A stretch of 64,000 bases of DNA from assembly GCF_963678635.1 (NCBI RefSeq), contig NW_026971306.1:1-64000 (forward strand), in the 5' to 3' direction. This document shows, piece after piece, positions 52,430-63,510 of this stretch; position 1 is the stretch's first letter; each line of letters opens with the position of its first letter. A program made the position numbers and the translations under genes. The DNA comes from Symsagittifera roscoffensis. Lineage: Eukaryota > Xenacoelomorpha > Acoela > Convolutidae. The notes under the pieces are model-generated. The model did not search any database. It had not been told where the DNA came from and saw only the letters and a program-made list of their open reading frames with translations.

Positions 52430-54170
52430 GCCGAAAGTTGCCCAAACGACCCAATTGGTCGAAAGTGTACAAAAAGCCGAAAATTGCCCAAACGACCCAA
52501 TTGGCCGAAAGTGTGCAATAAGCCGAAAGTTGCCCAAACGACCCAATTGACCGAAAATGTGCGATAAGCCGGAAGTTGCCCAAACAACCCAATTGGCCGA
52601 AAGTGACCAATTTGCCGAAATTTGCCCAAACACAAGCCAATTGGCGGAAAGTGACCAATTAACCGAAATTTTTCCAGAGACGACCCAATTGGCCGAAAGT
52701 GTCCAATTAGCCGATATTTGTCGAAACACGACCCAAATGCCCGAAATTGTGCAATTAGCCGATATTTGTCCAAACACGACCCAATTGGCCGGAACTGTGC
52801 AATTAGCCGAAATTCGTCCAAACACGACCCAATTGCCCGAAATTGCGCAATTAGCCGAAATTTGTCCAAACACGATCCAATTGGCCGAAATTGTGCAATT
52901 AGCCGAAATTGGTCCAAACACGACTCAATTGGCCGAAATTGTGCAATTAGCCGAAAATTGTCCAAACACGACCCAATTGGCCGAAATTGTGCTATTAGCC
53001 GAAATTTGTCCAAACACGACGCAATTGGCCGAAATTATGCAATTAGCCAAAATTTGCCCTAAAGTATCCCAAATTGGCCGAAAGTATCCAATCAACCGAT
53101 ATTAGTCCAAACACGACCCAATTGGCCGAAAGTGTCCAATTATCCGATATTTGTCCAAACACGACCCAATTGGCCGAAATTGTGCAATTAGCCGAAAGTT
53201 GCCCTGAAGTATCCGAGTTGGACAAAATTGTCCAACTAGTCGACATTTATCCAAACTTGACCCAATTGGCTGAAATTGTGCAATAGCCGAAAGTGGCCCG
53301 AAGCTGCCGAAATGACCAGAAGTGTCCTATTAGCCAAAAAATGTCAGAAGGTGACCAATTGGCCGAAACTACCCAATTGGGCGAAACGACTCGATTGTCC
53401 GAAAAGACGCGATTGTCCGAAACGTCCCAGTTAGGAGAAGGGGAGGCCTTTTCAGGAATCCTGATTGTGGCTTGTGGACATCCAATTATCCGAAATTTTT
53501 CCAGAGACGACCCAATTGGCCGAAAGTGTCCAATTAGCCGATATTTGTCGAAACACGACCCAAATGCCCGAAATTGTGCAATTAGCCGATATTTGTCCAA
53601 ACACGACCCAATTGGCCGACACTGTGCAATTAGCCGAAGTTTGTCCAAACACGACCCAATTGCCCGAAATTGCGCAATTAGCCGAAATTTGTCCAAACAC
53701 GATCCAATTGGCCGAAATTGTGCAATTAGCCGAAATTGGTCCAAACACGACTCAATTGGCCGAAATTGTGCAATTAGCCGAAAATTGTCCAAAAACGACC
53801 CAATTGGCCGAAAATGTGCAATTAGCCGAAGTTTGTCCAAACACGACGCAATTGGCCGAAATTATGCAATTAGCCAAAATTTGCCCTAAAGTATCCCAAA
53901 TTGGCCGAAAGTATCCAATCAACCGATATTAGTCCAAACACGACCCAATTGCCCGAAAGTGTCCAATTATCCGATATTTGTCCAAACACGACCCAATTGG
54001 CCGAAATTGTGCAATAGCCGAAAGTGGCCCGAAGCTGCCGAAATGACCAGAAGTGTCCTATTAGCCAAAAAATGTCAGAAGGTGACCAATTGGCCGAAAC
54101 TACCCAATTGGGCGAAACGACCCGATTGTCCGAAAAGACGCGATTGTCCGAAACGTCCCAGTTAGGAGAA
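52430..54170 (+). repeat. 48-bp minisatellite, copy 2
   Basis: This is the second instance of the same array, within the duplicated segment, with a higher-order unit of about 827 bp (52683 and 53510). Frames are open on both strands, as in copy 1. Confidence 0.85.
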
Positions 54171-54471
54171 GGGGAGGCCTTTTCAGGTATCCTGATTGTG
54201 GATTGTGGACATCCATTTATTTTCAACACCCGAAGTTTTATGTGGCATTTGGAATCTACCTGAGAACGCCTCTACAAAACTGAAAGACTAAAAAACAAAA
54301 AAATTTATCCATCTGTGCCAAACTGCTGATTTGATGCTTTAAATTCTGATACGAGGTTTTTTGATGGCAAAATTGTCACCCCCCATTTTTCTCGATACCA
54401 AAACCTGATCAGAAAATTTTCTGTGGGTTTAGGGAAAAACCGGCCTCATCAACCTTAATTACGTTATTCTA

Positions 54472-54955
54472 ACACCGTTTTTGTAAGCTCAACAACGTAT
54501 CGAAAAAAAAGGCCAAAAATTTTGAAAAAAAAATTGAAAATTTTTGATTTTTTTTTTCAAAAATTGTAAAGTTTTGCAAATTAATCAGCAAAGCGCCTAT
54601 TTTCATGTTAAATTATTTAAAACGAGTTTTTTTGCCCAATTTTCGGACTTCTTAGGAAAAAAAACTCAAATTTTCGCAAACGCATCAGGTTACTGTAGAA
54701 CTTGAACCGTTGGGTGAGAACGTGAAAAAACTTTCGAAAAAAAATAAATTTTGGAAAATTTCCGAAAAAAGAAATTCCGAAATTTTCGAAAAAAAAAATC
54801 TGGAAATTGCCGTGTTTATTCTTGAAACGTGGTGCAGCTGACTAAACTAGTTCAATTGGATAAAAAAAAGCCTTAGTCGAGGCCCGTAGCGTACTATCGA
54901 GTAAATCGTCTTACCTTTTGCTACAACCTTGTTAGCTCAGGGTGTTGCGGGAGGT
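54472..54955. other. A/T-rich insertion unique to copy 2
   Basis: About 480 bp with long A and T runs, absent from copy 1. The copies rejoin at GGAGGTCAGGTCGCGG. No ORF, and no terminal repeat is obvious. Confidence 0.6.
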
Positions 54956-55039
54956 CAGGTCGCGGTTTGCTTGATTCCCTTCCTCTAAAGTTGATTTAAT
55001 TCCTTAAATGTTCATACTAGCTGCTCGCTGCACCACGCT

Positions 55040-55528
55040 TTGAAAAAACTTTCCCCCGCTTCGCAAAAGCGTTTATCTCAATCGTGCTTAACCATTCCCG
55101 GGTTAAGTTTCAACCATAACGCAGTAAACGTCCGTAAAACTTGTCAGTATCAACTTGATCACTATCTTTTAAACCGAACCGACATTGTCATTTGGCACGA
55201 CGCCATTAATAAATCTATTAGTCGACACCGTAGTAATAACTTTAACGCACTAACTCCTAACCAGCTTAAGAAGATTCTTTTAAACTATAAACGCAATCTT
55301 AATGCAATCGTTTACTGTAAACGTGTAGGCACGGAAGATATATATAGTAAGTTAAAAGAGTCAGGTATATTAGTTATTAATATAGTAACAGACCTGATAT
55401 CTAGAAGGAAGCAGAATCTCACTGAGTTGGGGCAAAAGTACTTAGAACTACACCAGGATCCCTATCTAGAACGGAAAACGTTTACGATCCTTAGGCGTTA
55501 TAGCAAGATTTTGAAGTACATTATTTAA
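55040..55528 (+). CDS. Unknown 162-aa ORF, copy 2 (element C leader)
   Basis: It differs from copy 1 at a few residues only (F/L near residue 4, A/T near 18, I/K at about 109, S/P near 142) and has no stop or frameshift. It is followed by CATTATTTAAAAGAAAAATACTCC, the duplication boundary. It lies upstream of the BEL gag, so it may be an additional element gene or captured host sequence. Unrecognised. Confidence 0.45.
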   Translation: MKKLSPASQKRLSQSCLTIPGLSFNHNAVNVRKTCQYQLDHYLLNRTDIVIWHDAINKSISRHRSNNFNALTPNQLKKILLNYKRNLNAIVYCKRVGTEDIYSKLKESGILVINIVTDLISRRKQNLTELGQKYLELHQDPYLERKTFTILRRYSKILKYII

Positions 55529-55768
55529 AAGAAAAATACTCCTAAGCCAGGAAAACGCAAGCGGCAAGCTAATCGAAACAGAAGAAATACTGAGCAGCAA
55601 CTAGGAATTAAATGAAATGCTTCTCTAATGTGTGATATTGCTTAATGAATCATAATATAATTTATTGATAGTAAAGTTGAGGTCGAAAAAATTAATTATT
55701 CCTTTTTTTCTCTCAAAATGAGCAGTTGAGCGGTTGAGTAGGAGTGAACGAGTTCAAAAGTAATCAAA

Positions 55769-56164
55769 ATGACAGTACAAATTGAGTTAAAATATCGACT
55801 ATTGATGAATGGTCGAACATCACCAGAAAATGAGCTTTCCGTAGTTCACAGTCGCATAACTGAGAGTTTAGAGGGACCATTTCGGAAAACAAGAAAAAAC
55901 GCCTTAATTGAATCATGCAAGAGTATTCTCGAAAAAGCATTCGCAAAAAATGATGAACTTGTGATATTAGCTAATAAAACCGATAAACCTAGCAAATTAT
56001 TAACGGAGTTGGCTGCATGGTGGGATATGATAGTTAAAGTTAACGATGAAGTAACTGGTAAGGCTCGCGCTCATATGGAATCTAATCAAGCTTCAGACGT
56101 CTGCGTCAGTGAAACTAGTCGTTCAAAGGTTTCATCAAAATCGGCAAAATCCGGGTCGAATTAG
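55769..56164 (+). CDS. gag: BEL Gag N-terminal ORF (131 aa)
   Basis: It starts at ATG 55769 after the leader. It is a helical, charged protein (NALIESCKSILEKAFAKNDE around residue 50) with a Ser/Lys-rich end, and ends at TAG. The following short frames (56174-56416 coiled-coil KMKREELEKQYE; 56404-56589; 56655-57062) carry on the Gag region in shifting frames, so Gag is broken here by several frameshifts. BEL Gag proteins begin with a similar helical region. Confidence 0.55.
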   Translation: MTVQIELKYRLLMNGRTSPENELSVVHSRITESLEGPFRKTRKNALIESCKSILEKAFAKNDELVILANKTDKPSKLLTELAAWWDMIVKVNDEVTGKARAHMESNQASDVCVSETSRSKVSSKSAKSGSN

Positions 56165-56173
56165 CAAAGCTCA

Positions 56174-57062
56174 ATGAAATCATTGACCCCCAGTGAGCGC
56201 CGCAAAGAACTGCTCCTAACGAAGATGAAGCGAGAAGAGTTGGAAAAACAATATGAAGCAACCTTAAGACTGAAACAACAGGAAGCCATCATCGAAGAGC
56301 AACAGCATCTGATTGAGATGGAACGAAAACAACAAGAAATAAATTTGAAATTGACCGTAAAGAGCAAGAATATCGTTTACGAATCAAAAAAAGTCGGCTT
56401 GAAATGGAACGATTAAGCGAAGAAAATCGTATTAAAGTAGCTGAAGCAAAAATAGTTGGAATTGAATACCTCGAAGAGTCTGAAATAGATCAGCATCTCG
56501 AGCTGGCGTCTTCGGTTGATCGTCGTTCTGACAGGGTAAACGATTGGGTTGATCATACATTAGAAAACCAAAAAAGAAACCCAAGGTAGTTCCGTCTTCT
56601 TCAAAGTTTGAAAACTGTATAAATACAGAAAGTGGTTCGCATCACCACAGAAATGTGTTCGAGGCGGAAGCTTCACCTCGGCGACCGTTGCCGAATCAGA
56701 CTTTTGATTTTGATCAGCAATGTTATCCCTCTCAACCAACCGTCTCCTTCAGCGATGGTGATGGAATCAAGCACGCTGTATCCACTAATCCTCAGCACGA
56801 AACGCAGTCGTTGCTTATTTCCAATAACGCTACACTTTGCGAAAACAATACATCGTCATTTTTTAATCCAGCTGGAACAGCAGCTACCAATACTCCGGTA
56901 TGCTGTTACTTCTCTGTACCTCATCCTTCGTCTTCCATTCAACATATCCCCGTCAACAACTTTAATAACGATTCCCGAGTTGTTGGAAACATGGCCGCCA
57001 TCTCCAATCAATATTCTGGATACACCCCCATGTCATTGTGTCACAACCACCTGCAAATTTAA
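56174..57062 (+). pseudogene. BEL Gag middle region, frameshifted
   Basis: Three short frames follow one another: a Glu/Lys/Gln coiled coil (56174-56416), an acidic segment (56404-56589), and a Ser/Asn/Pro-rich linker (56655-57062). None has the context of an independent gene. Together they fill the gap between Gag's start and its capsid domain. Confidence 0.5.
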
Positions 57063-58522
57063 TCTGCAGAAATCAAAACTTGCTATCACTTAACGTGTAT
57101 AGCAACCCTGCGTCAGTGAACAAGCCGTTTAGCGGTCAGTCTGCCGTTATTAGTCAGCCCAATTTGCCACTAATGTCACTGTGGACACCCGCAGTCACCC
57201 AATGTATCACTGGGGTAACAAGTGATGGTAACACAAACCCATCAGTTGGTGTTTTTTCATCCGTAAAGCCAATATCTCAGCAACAATTTCCCCACGTATC
57301 AAGTGGTGGTACCGTTTACTATGGGTTTCCCAATCACGACGCATCGGCTGAAATCACTTACATATATCAGCAGCAACTTTTTGCAGCTGATCCTAGCAAA
57401 ACATTGCCGTCGTTGCAACCAGCTCCCCAACCGCAAGCCGTGACACTGAATGACTTAGTCCAAGCTCTGTCAGTCTCAAAGAAAGATCCTCTTCCAGAAT
57501 GGAAGGTGGCCCAGTACGATGGCAAACCGCTCCAATGGCACGAAAGTTTTGGCCAATTTTGCAGTACTGTAGACGCAGCGTCCCTAAGCGATGATGTGAA
57601 GTTAACTTATTTAAAAACATTAGTCACGGGAAAAGCTAGGTCAGCCATAGCAGAGTTCGCATACAGTGGGAGAATGTATAAGAATGCTCTGAAAACTCTA
57701 GAAAGAAAGTTTGGCCAGCCACAAAACGTAATTACGGCCCACCTTGATAAGTTGTCCAGTTTCCCGCAGCTTCGAATGCACAACTCTGAGAACATCATTA
57801 GCTTTTCGATGACCATTTCAAGTCTAGTGGCGGTCTTTAGGTCTCTTGATTATGAAGAAGATTTGAAAAGTGTATCTTTGTTAAATCAAGCTCTTTCGAA
57901 AATTCGACCAAACAAGAGAGAATCGTGGTCACTTTTTGTCGTGAAACGTAATTGGTCACGCCCCAACCTAATTGACTTTAACAATTGGTTAAAAAATAAA
58001 GCAGAAGCTCATAAGCAAATAAAAATTATGCCTGGAAAGCCCAAAGTCGAAGAGCCATCCAAAACTAAAGCTGTAACGAGAGTTTTTCCCTCGACAAGTA
58101 CAGTTGAGAAAAAGTTTGAATATCCTTCTTGTATCCTCTGCAAGGGGAAACATGCCTTGTGGAAGTGTTCTGTGTTTAAGGAGAAAACTCCAACACAACG
58201 TGCGAAATTCTCTGCGGAAAACAAATTGTGCTTCTCCTGCTTACAAGGGAACCACGCATTCCGGCAATGTCCCAGAGCAAAGAAGTGCACCAAACCAGGT
58301 TGCACTAGCACCCATAGTGTACTTCTCCATGGAGCTGAACGTGTTTTTTCTAGTCGAAATCCGGACAAAATGATAGCCATACAAGACCCAACGCTGGTCA
58401 ACCAAGATCTAATGCAGAGCCGGATAAAGCGAGCACAAACGCTGATCGAAAATCATTCAGCAAGAAGATACCAAACGCAAGTTCGAATCATGCAGACATT
58501 AGTCCCGTTCCGTTGGATGTAA
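57038..58522 (+). CDS. gag: BEL Gag capsid and zinc knuckles (494 aa)
   Basis: Numbered from 57038 (a non-ATG codon, so the frame is entered by frameshift). The capsid region at about residues 140-330 has the BEL type (DUF1759-like) signature: PLPEWKVAQYDGKPLQWHES, then KTLVTGKARSAIAEFA and LERKFGQP. The cysteine-rich C-terminal part has CX2CX3HX4C (near 362), CX2CX4HX4C (near 394) and a third Cys pair, as in BEL Gag. It overlaps the protease ORF by 10 nt. Confidence 0.8.
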   Translation: MSQPPANLICRNQNLLSLNVYSNPASVNKPFSGQSAVISQPNLPLMSLWTPAVTQCITGVTSDGNTNPSVGVFSSVKPISQQQFPHVSSGGTVYYGFPNHDASAEITYIYQQQLFAADPSKTLPSLQPAPQPQAVTLNDLVQALSVSKKDPLPEWKVAQYDGKPLQWHESFGQFCSTVDAASLSDDVKLTYLKTLVTGKARSAIAEFAYSGRMYKNALKTLERKFGQPQNVITAHLDKLSSFPQLRMHNSENIISFSMTISSLVAVFRSLDYEEDLKSVSLLNQALSKIRPNKRESWSLFVVKRNWSRPNLIDFNNWLKNKAEAHKQIKIMPGKPKVEEPSKTKAVTRVFPSTSTVEKKFEYPSCILCKGKHALWKCSVFKEKTPTQRAKFSAENKLCFSCLQGNHAFRQCPRAKKCTKPGCTSTHSVLLHGAERVFSSRNPDKMIAIQDPTLVNQDLMQSRIKRAQTLIENHSARRYQTQVRIMQTLVPFRWM

Positions 58523-59043
58523 GTTGCGCAATCTCGAACGACCAATCATCAATCATAAAATCGAAAGGGTTACTGGCCATAATCAAGCTCCAAGTTTCCA
58601 CTGATTTCCAGACTGCTGATTGTTCAACATTGTGTGACTCAGCATCTAGTCTTTTCTTGATATCGGCTAAATTAGTCGAATATCTGAATCTCTCAGGAAG
58701 AGATTTGGATCTCACAAAAAAGGGTATTAACACAACGACTGTTGTTAAAACGAAACAAGTTCAGATGAAGGTATCTTCTAAGTTGGATTCCAAGTTCTAT
58801 GGATTCGAATACATATTCGATTTAGCCGCATTTGTCAAGGATGAACTTAAAGTCGGTACCGATACCGTCAACATCCCTGCATTACAGAGCAAGTATCCGT
58901 ACCTTGCTCCAATCAAACCAATTATGTATAGCTACGCCGATGTAGACTTAATAATTGGTCAAGACTCCTTCCATGCTATTCGGCCTGAGGAGTATTTCAA
59001 GAGTGAGACCGATCCAAACACATCGCCCGCAACAGGAATGTAA
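58513..59043 (+). CDS. BEL aspartic-protease region
   Basis: It resembles the BEL/Pao protease: a strand STDFQTADCSTLCDSASSLF carries the catalytic-Asp position, though here it is DSA instead of DSG. YADVDLIIGQDSFHAI near residue 140 matches the C-terminal strand of the fold. It ends at TAA and is followed at once by sequence that normally lies after the RT, so the RT has been deleted. With DSA in place of DSG the activity is doubtful. Confidence 0.65.
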   Translation: MDVSCAISNDQSSIIKSKGLLAIIKLQVSTDFQTADCSTLCDSASSLFLISAKLVEYLNLSGRDLDLTKKGINTTTVVKTKQVQMKVSSKLDSKFYGFEYIFDLAAFVKDELKVGTDTVNIPALQSKYPYLAPIKPIMYSYADVDLIIGQDSFHAIRPEEYFKSETDPNTSPATGM

Positions 59044-60049
59044 AAATATTGTAACTTGTGGGGCTAATTCTTCTCATGTTCTTGGTCTGAAGTGGGACCA
59101 TATCGGCGACACTTTGGTCTTAAGCCGTGGTGTCAACCGTGAACTTAAAAATTCGATAACACAGCGAACAGTGTTAAGTTTTGTTTCTTCCGTTTTCGAA
59201 ACCATAGGTCTCGTAGCGCCCTATACCGTAAGAGCGCGATGATTGTTGAAAGATAAGCATTGGGATGAGGAGCTACCCGTTGATATCAAGACAAAATTTC
59301 TTGCCTGGCACTCTGGTTTGTCATCTCTAGGGAAAATGAGTATAAAGTGCAGCTACTTCTCCGCACCAGTCGATTGGGTTGAGTTACCCATGTTCGGTGA
59401 CAGCTCAGAAGAAGTTTTTTGTGCTGTAGCTTTCCTTCGCGCCCGTTTGAAAACTTCACTCGAAACACAAGTTGCCTTCGTCTTTGGAAAAGCAAGAGTC
59501 GAGCCCATGAAAGCGCTTTCCATCCCGAAGCTTGAACTGCAGTCCGCGTTACTCGCTACCCGCTTGAAGGAAGATGTCCTCAAAGCTCTAACTATTCCTG
59601 TGTCAAACACGTTCATGTGGACTGACAGCACCACTGTGCTCCAGTGGTTAAACTCAGATAGTAATCAACCCCCGTTCGTGGCAAACCGGATTGGAGAGAT
59701 TCTGGAAAGTACGACCGTAGACCAGTGGTTACATGTCTTAAGTGGAGACAACTTTGCTGATACGGGAACCAGAAGAATCTCAGCGGAGTCCTTAAAAACA
59801 AGCAGCTGGGTGAAAGGGCCAATTCTGCTGAAAAGTGGCGAGTGGCCTTTCAAGCCGAGCCTAGAAATACTTAAGACAATCCGCCTGGCTGGTCCCGCTT
59901 GTGACCTTAATGAAGGTTTACAGCAGGCCTCTAATTTTTCAAACGTTGCACAAATACAAAAACAACCCATTTTATTTGCATGGGAAGAATTCAGCTCGTT
60001 TCGTAAACTCCAGCGAGTGGTTGCCTTCATGCTCAGACTTAGTCCGTAA
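59044..60049 (+). pseudogene. BEL post-RT connection and RNase H
   Basis: 59044-59242 holds HVLGLKWDHIGD and TVLSFVSSVFETIGLVAPY, the segment just after the RT in BEL elements. A TGA at 59240 precedes 59243-60049, which has the BEL RNase H: PKLELQSALLATRL, TFMWTDSTTVLQWL and the ADTGTRRISAESL ending (usually ASRG). RT motifs including YVDD are absent. Confidence 0.8.
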
Positions 60050-60223
60050 CACCGGCACTACCGCACTAAAGTCAAGGAAATAACCGATCCGGTTAAATTA
60101 GAAACCGCCAAACAACGACTTTTGTTGATTTCCCAAAAAGAATCTTAAGAAGCGGAGTATTTTCTCCTGTCCTGCAACAAAACCGTCAAAAGTTCTAGTC
60201 GTATAGCACAATATACACCGTTT

Positions 60224-61292
60224 ATGGGTCCTGCATTCCTCATTCGTTCAACTGGGCGAATTCGCCGCCTATTTGAAACTGAAAATGACACAAAACACCC
60301 CATAATCTTTGATGGAGGGCATTCGCTGGTGAAATTATTCTTAAGTGATACTCATTATCGCTATCAGCACCAGTTCTTAAACTACCTGCGAGCTGTAATT
60401 CACTTAGCGTTCGCAATCTTGAACCTTCGCTCTTTATTAAAGTCCATTGAAGTCCACTGCCTTATATGTAGGAAGCGCAAAGCCAAAACTGTCACATCTA
60501 TGATGGCAGAGCTTCCAGTTGAAAGGCTTGGTTACAAACTGTGGTATTGACTACTTTGAGACCTTTTACGTCTCAATCAGGAGGAGTTCTGAAAAACGAT
60601 GGTGCTTCCTTTTTACATGTATGACCACCAGAACTGTACATATTGAGATTGTCTCATCCATGGACACGAGTTGGGAATCGAAACATGGACACGAGTTGGG
60701 AATCGTGTGTAATGGGAATCGAAAGATTCATTGCCCGTCGCGGCACTCCATCAGTCATTTGGTCTGATAACGGCAACAATTTTGCTGGCGAAAAAGGGTA
60801 TTAAGTGGAAATTTAACCCCCCGGCAGCCCCGCATCACGGTGGTGCTTGGGAACGTCTCGTTCGGTGTTGTAAAAGGGTATTCTACGCAATAATAGGAAG
60901 TAGAAAGCTCACTCCCGAACTCCTTGAAACAACTTTCTGTCTTGAAGAACAATCACTGAACGCTAGACCTATCATCATTATCGACCTATATCAGTAAGTG
61001 CAAGTCTGGATGGTTTCGAGGTGTTAACTCCTAAACATTTTTGAGAGGCCGAAATGGAACTAGCTTTCGTTCTCTCTCTTACCAGGAGCACTTCGACCAT
61101 CGAAAGCAATATATCCGAGCGCAAAGCTACGCCAACGCAATTTGGAGTCGTTGGCTAAGAGATTATGTGCCAGCGCTGAACAAACGCAGTAATCGGCACT
61201 CCGATAAGGACGTTATTTTAAAAACAGGGGATTTAGTGTGGATTGTTGATGAACGCAGAACAAGGGGACACTACCCTCTGGCTCGTATATAA
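60224..61292 (+). pseudogene. BEL integrase, frameshifted
   Basis: Pieces at 60224-60550 (zinc-binding HSLVKLFLSDTHYRYQHQ...CLICRKRKA), 60519-60767 (LFTCMTTRTVHIEIVSSMD), 60731-60997 (WKFNPPAAPHHGGAWERLVR) and 61041-61292 (the BEL C-terminal module, ending VWIVDERRTRGHYPLARI) lie in different frames. A 25-bp duplication at 60661-60705 disrupts the catalytic core. The gene is dead. Confidence 0.8.
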
Positions 61293-61411
61293 ACCCTTAA
61301 TTACGGAAAAGACAACATAGCCCGATCCGCCGTAGTTACCACCCGCTCCGGGGAGCTAACTCGACCGGCCGTAAAACTCGCGCCCGTTTCCGCTCCTTTG
61401 GGCGCGGATGA

Positions 61412-61720
61412 TGTTCGCGCTTAAGTTAATCTTAAATTAATGACGTCATTATAGCGCGAAAGTGAAAACGCTAAAATTAAATTTCTTGACAAAAGGCCTT
61501 GAAAACTACTGGTTTGTCCGATTAGGGTCAGCTTGCCATCAAAATGTATATAGATTTTTGAGATTGTTGGAAAACCGTATTGCTAAAATGCTAACCGCAA
61601 ATGTTAAACTCATTGTTGTCATATATTACTTACTCTTCATATTATCTGTTAAGTTGCCGATAATTTACAGATTTTGAAGCAGGTTTTTGTAGGTCTTACA
61701 GGATACAAGAGTGTGGCACA
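61412..61720 (+). repeat. 3' LTR of element C
   Basis: It is 309 bp with TGTTCGCGC...GTGGCACA ends. A small insertion (CTAACCGCAAATG-like) accounts for most of the length difference from the 5' copy. The CCCTA target duplication follows. Confidence 0.9.
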
Positions 61721-63510
61721 CCCTATCAAAACTAGAAATTGACAATACTTTTCTCCCAGCAACAGAAAAAATCCCACTTGAACTTTTGAAACATTATCAA
61801 AATTTAGACCCAGTAATACCACAACTCAAATCATGGCACAAATATAAAATAAAACCAGCAAAAGCTGTTACCACAATTTTAGGAAATAAAACACTTCTCC
61901 GATATTTTCGAAAATTTAATAACACAACAATCAACGAAAAGACAGATCTTATAGAAAATCAATTAGATGATTCTAAAGTCCCCTGTCCTCCTTTAAGTAT
62001 GATATTAATAGCCTTTAACATTTCTCATACACAGATTACAAAAGGACACTCCGGATCAGAAAAAAACATATTCAAATTTTACACAAAATTTTTATTTTCC
62101 AAACGCCCCAATTTGGATAAAAGTATTATGAAATGACTGTATAAAATGCTAATTAAACAAACCTTATCCAAATCAGAAACAACTAGCACAAAAACAAAAT
62201 TTTAAAGGACAAAGTCTATACTTCAATCACAGAAAATTATTCGAAATAAAAGGACCAATTTCCCCATCCTCAGAAGGAAACTCTTACAGTATGGTCATTG
62301 TTGATGCATTTACGCATTATGTAGCACTTAACCCAGTACCACATTGTAACGCTTATTACGCTTACACAACACTCTACGAACATTAGATAGCTAAATTTGG
62401 CTTACCAGAAATTCTAGTTACAGACAATGGTATAGAATTCATTAACAAAGAAATCATCACATTATGTCACCTATACAATATCAAACATAAACCGCGTACA
62501 TCTCATGCACCTTGGTCAAACGGATTAGTCGAAGGTATGAACCGTTCATTACAAGAATACCTTATATGTATCATAAATGGAAATGACACACGATACACAG
62601 AATGGTCAACATATGTAAAGTTATTCCCATTATCATACAATTCACAAATAACGACAGCTTAGGAATGTCACCATATGAAACGGTTTTTAACCAAAAGCCC
62701 AGAAAACCAATTATGTTCACCGCAAATGCTCACAAAAATGCACAAGGTCATTGCAAACCAAATAAAGATTCAAAATGCTATAATCTACCATTACATACAC
62801 ATGATGAAGATCATTTTCATCACCCACATATTCTGAAACTAGCCTCCGGTACACACGCCGAATGGATTTTAAACAGAGACAAAAAGCATAATGAATTCTA
62901 CCAAAAATTAACAAAGAAATTGTTACAACAGCAAAATCACAATAACCAAATAAATCTACAATTTACACCAGCCACCGATTTAAAAATTGGAACATTTGAT
63001 TTGATACCAAATTTCCAAACACAAAAAGGAATATCCAAGAAGATAAAACCACTTGGAAAAGGACCCTACCAAATAATTGCTAAACCCACTGAAGTAACAT
63101 ATAAACTCATAGACACCACAAAAAATGAAATTGTTCAACATAGAAACAATTTGCTAACTTATTATCCGAAAGAATACGTCTTACGCAAATTAACCCAATT
63201 ATATTCTTCACAGGTTTAAAAGTTATTCAGAATAACACACAAAAAGAACCAGAAATAAATGAAACTAATAAAAATGAACATACACAAATTCAAAAACAAG
63301 ACAAAAATCCCAAAGACGCGAAAACACTAAATTCAGATAATTTAGGAAAAGAAAGAAAAAAAGAAAAATGATAGAAAAAATCTTGCCACAAGAACAAAAA
63401 GAGAAATCTACACATAAAGACTCATCACGAATTAGAAATCAACCACGCAAAAATTATAACACATTCATCCCACAATCTAAAATATTACAGAAAGTTGAAT
63501 TTCAAAAAAA
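61721..63510 (+). pseudogene. A-double-prime, right part: integrase to pol end
   Basis: It continues the A copy from A 9196. It has long open pieces, 61721-62136 (integrase zinc region) and 62667-63219 (integrase C-terminal part with GKGPYQIIAKPTEVTYK), but stops and frameshifts lie between (for example TAG near 62386). It is better preserved than A-prime. The last piece, 63368-63510, matches the C-terminal tail of Gag-Pol. Confidence 0.85.

Larger units (their letters stand above)
49022..55544 (+). repeat. 3-kb segmental tandem duplication in element C leader
   Basis: Copy 1 (49022-52021) and copy 2 (52022-55544) share, in order, most of the LTR, the primer site, a GTATTCCGGACGATATTCC segment, the minisatellite, and a 162-aa ORF. 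The junction reads AATACTCCT/AGACAAAAGG. Copy 2 has an extra A/T-rich block of about 480 bp at 54472-54955. Divergence between the copies is low. Confidence 0.9.
48948..61720 (+). mobile_element. Element C: BEL/Pao LTR element, 12.8 kb, nested
   Basis: The LTRs (48948-49249, 302 bp, and 61412-61720, 309 bp) begin TGTTCGCGCTTAA and end GCGGCACA or GTGGCACA. The five bases CCCTA are duplicated at 48943-48947 and 61721-61725. The uninterrupted A-prime copy at 31243 reads CCCCTATCAAAACTAG, the empty site. The body has BEL-type Gag, protease, RNase H and integrase, but the RT core is missing. The 6.5-kb leader contains a 3-kb tandem duplication and a minisatellite. Confidence 0.92.

Noticed and set aside
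56161..56367. Minus-strand Ser/Cys-rich ORF
   Set aside because: It is the antisense of the Gag coiled-coil region.
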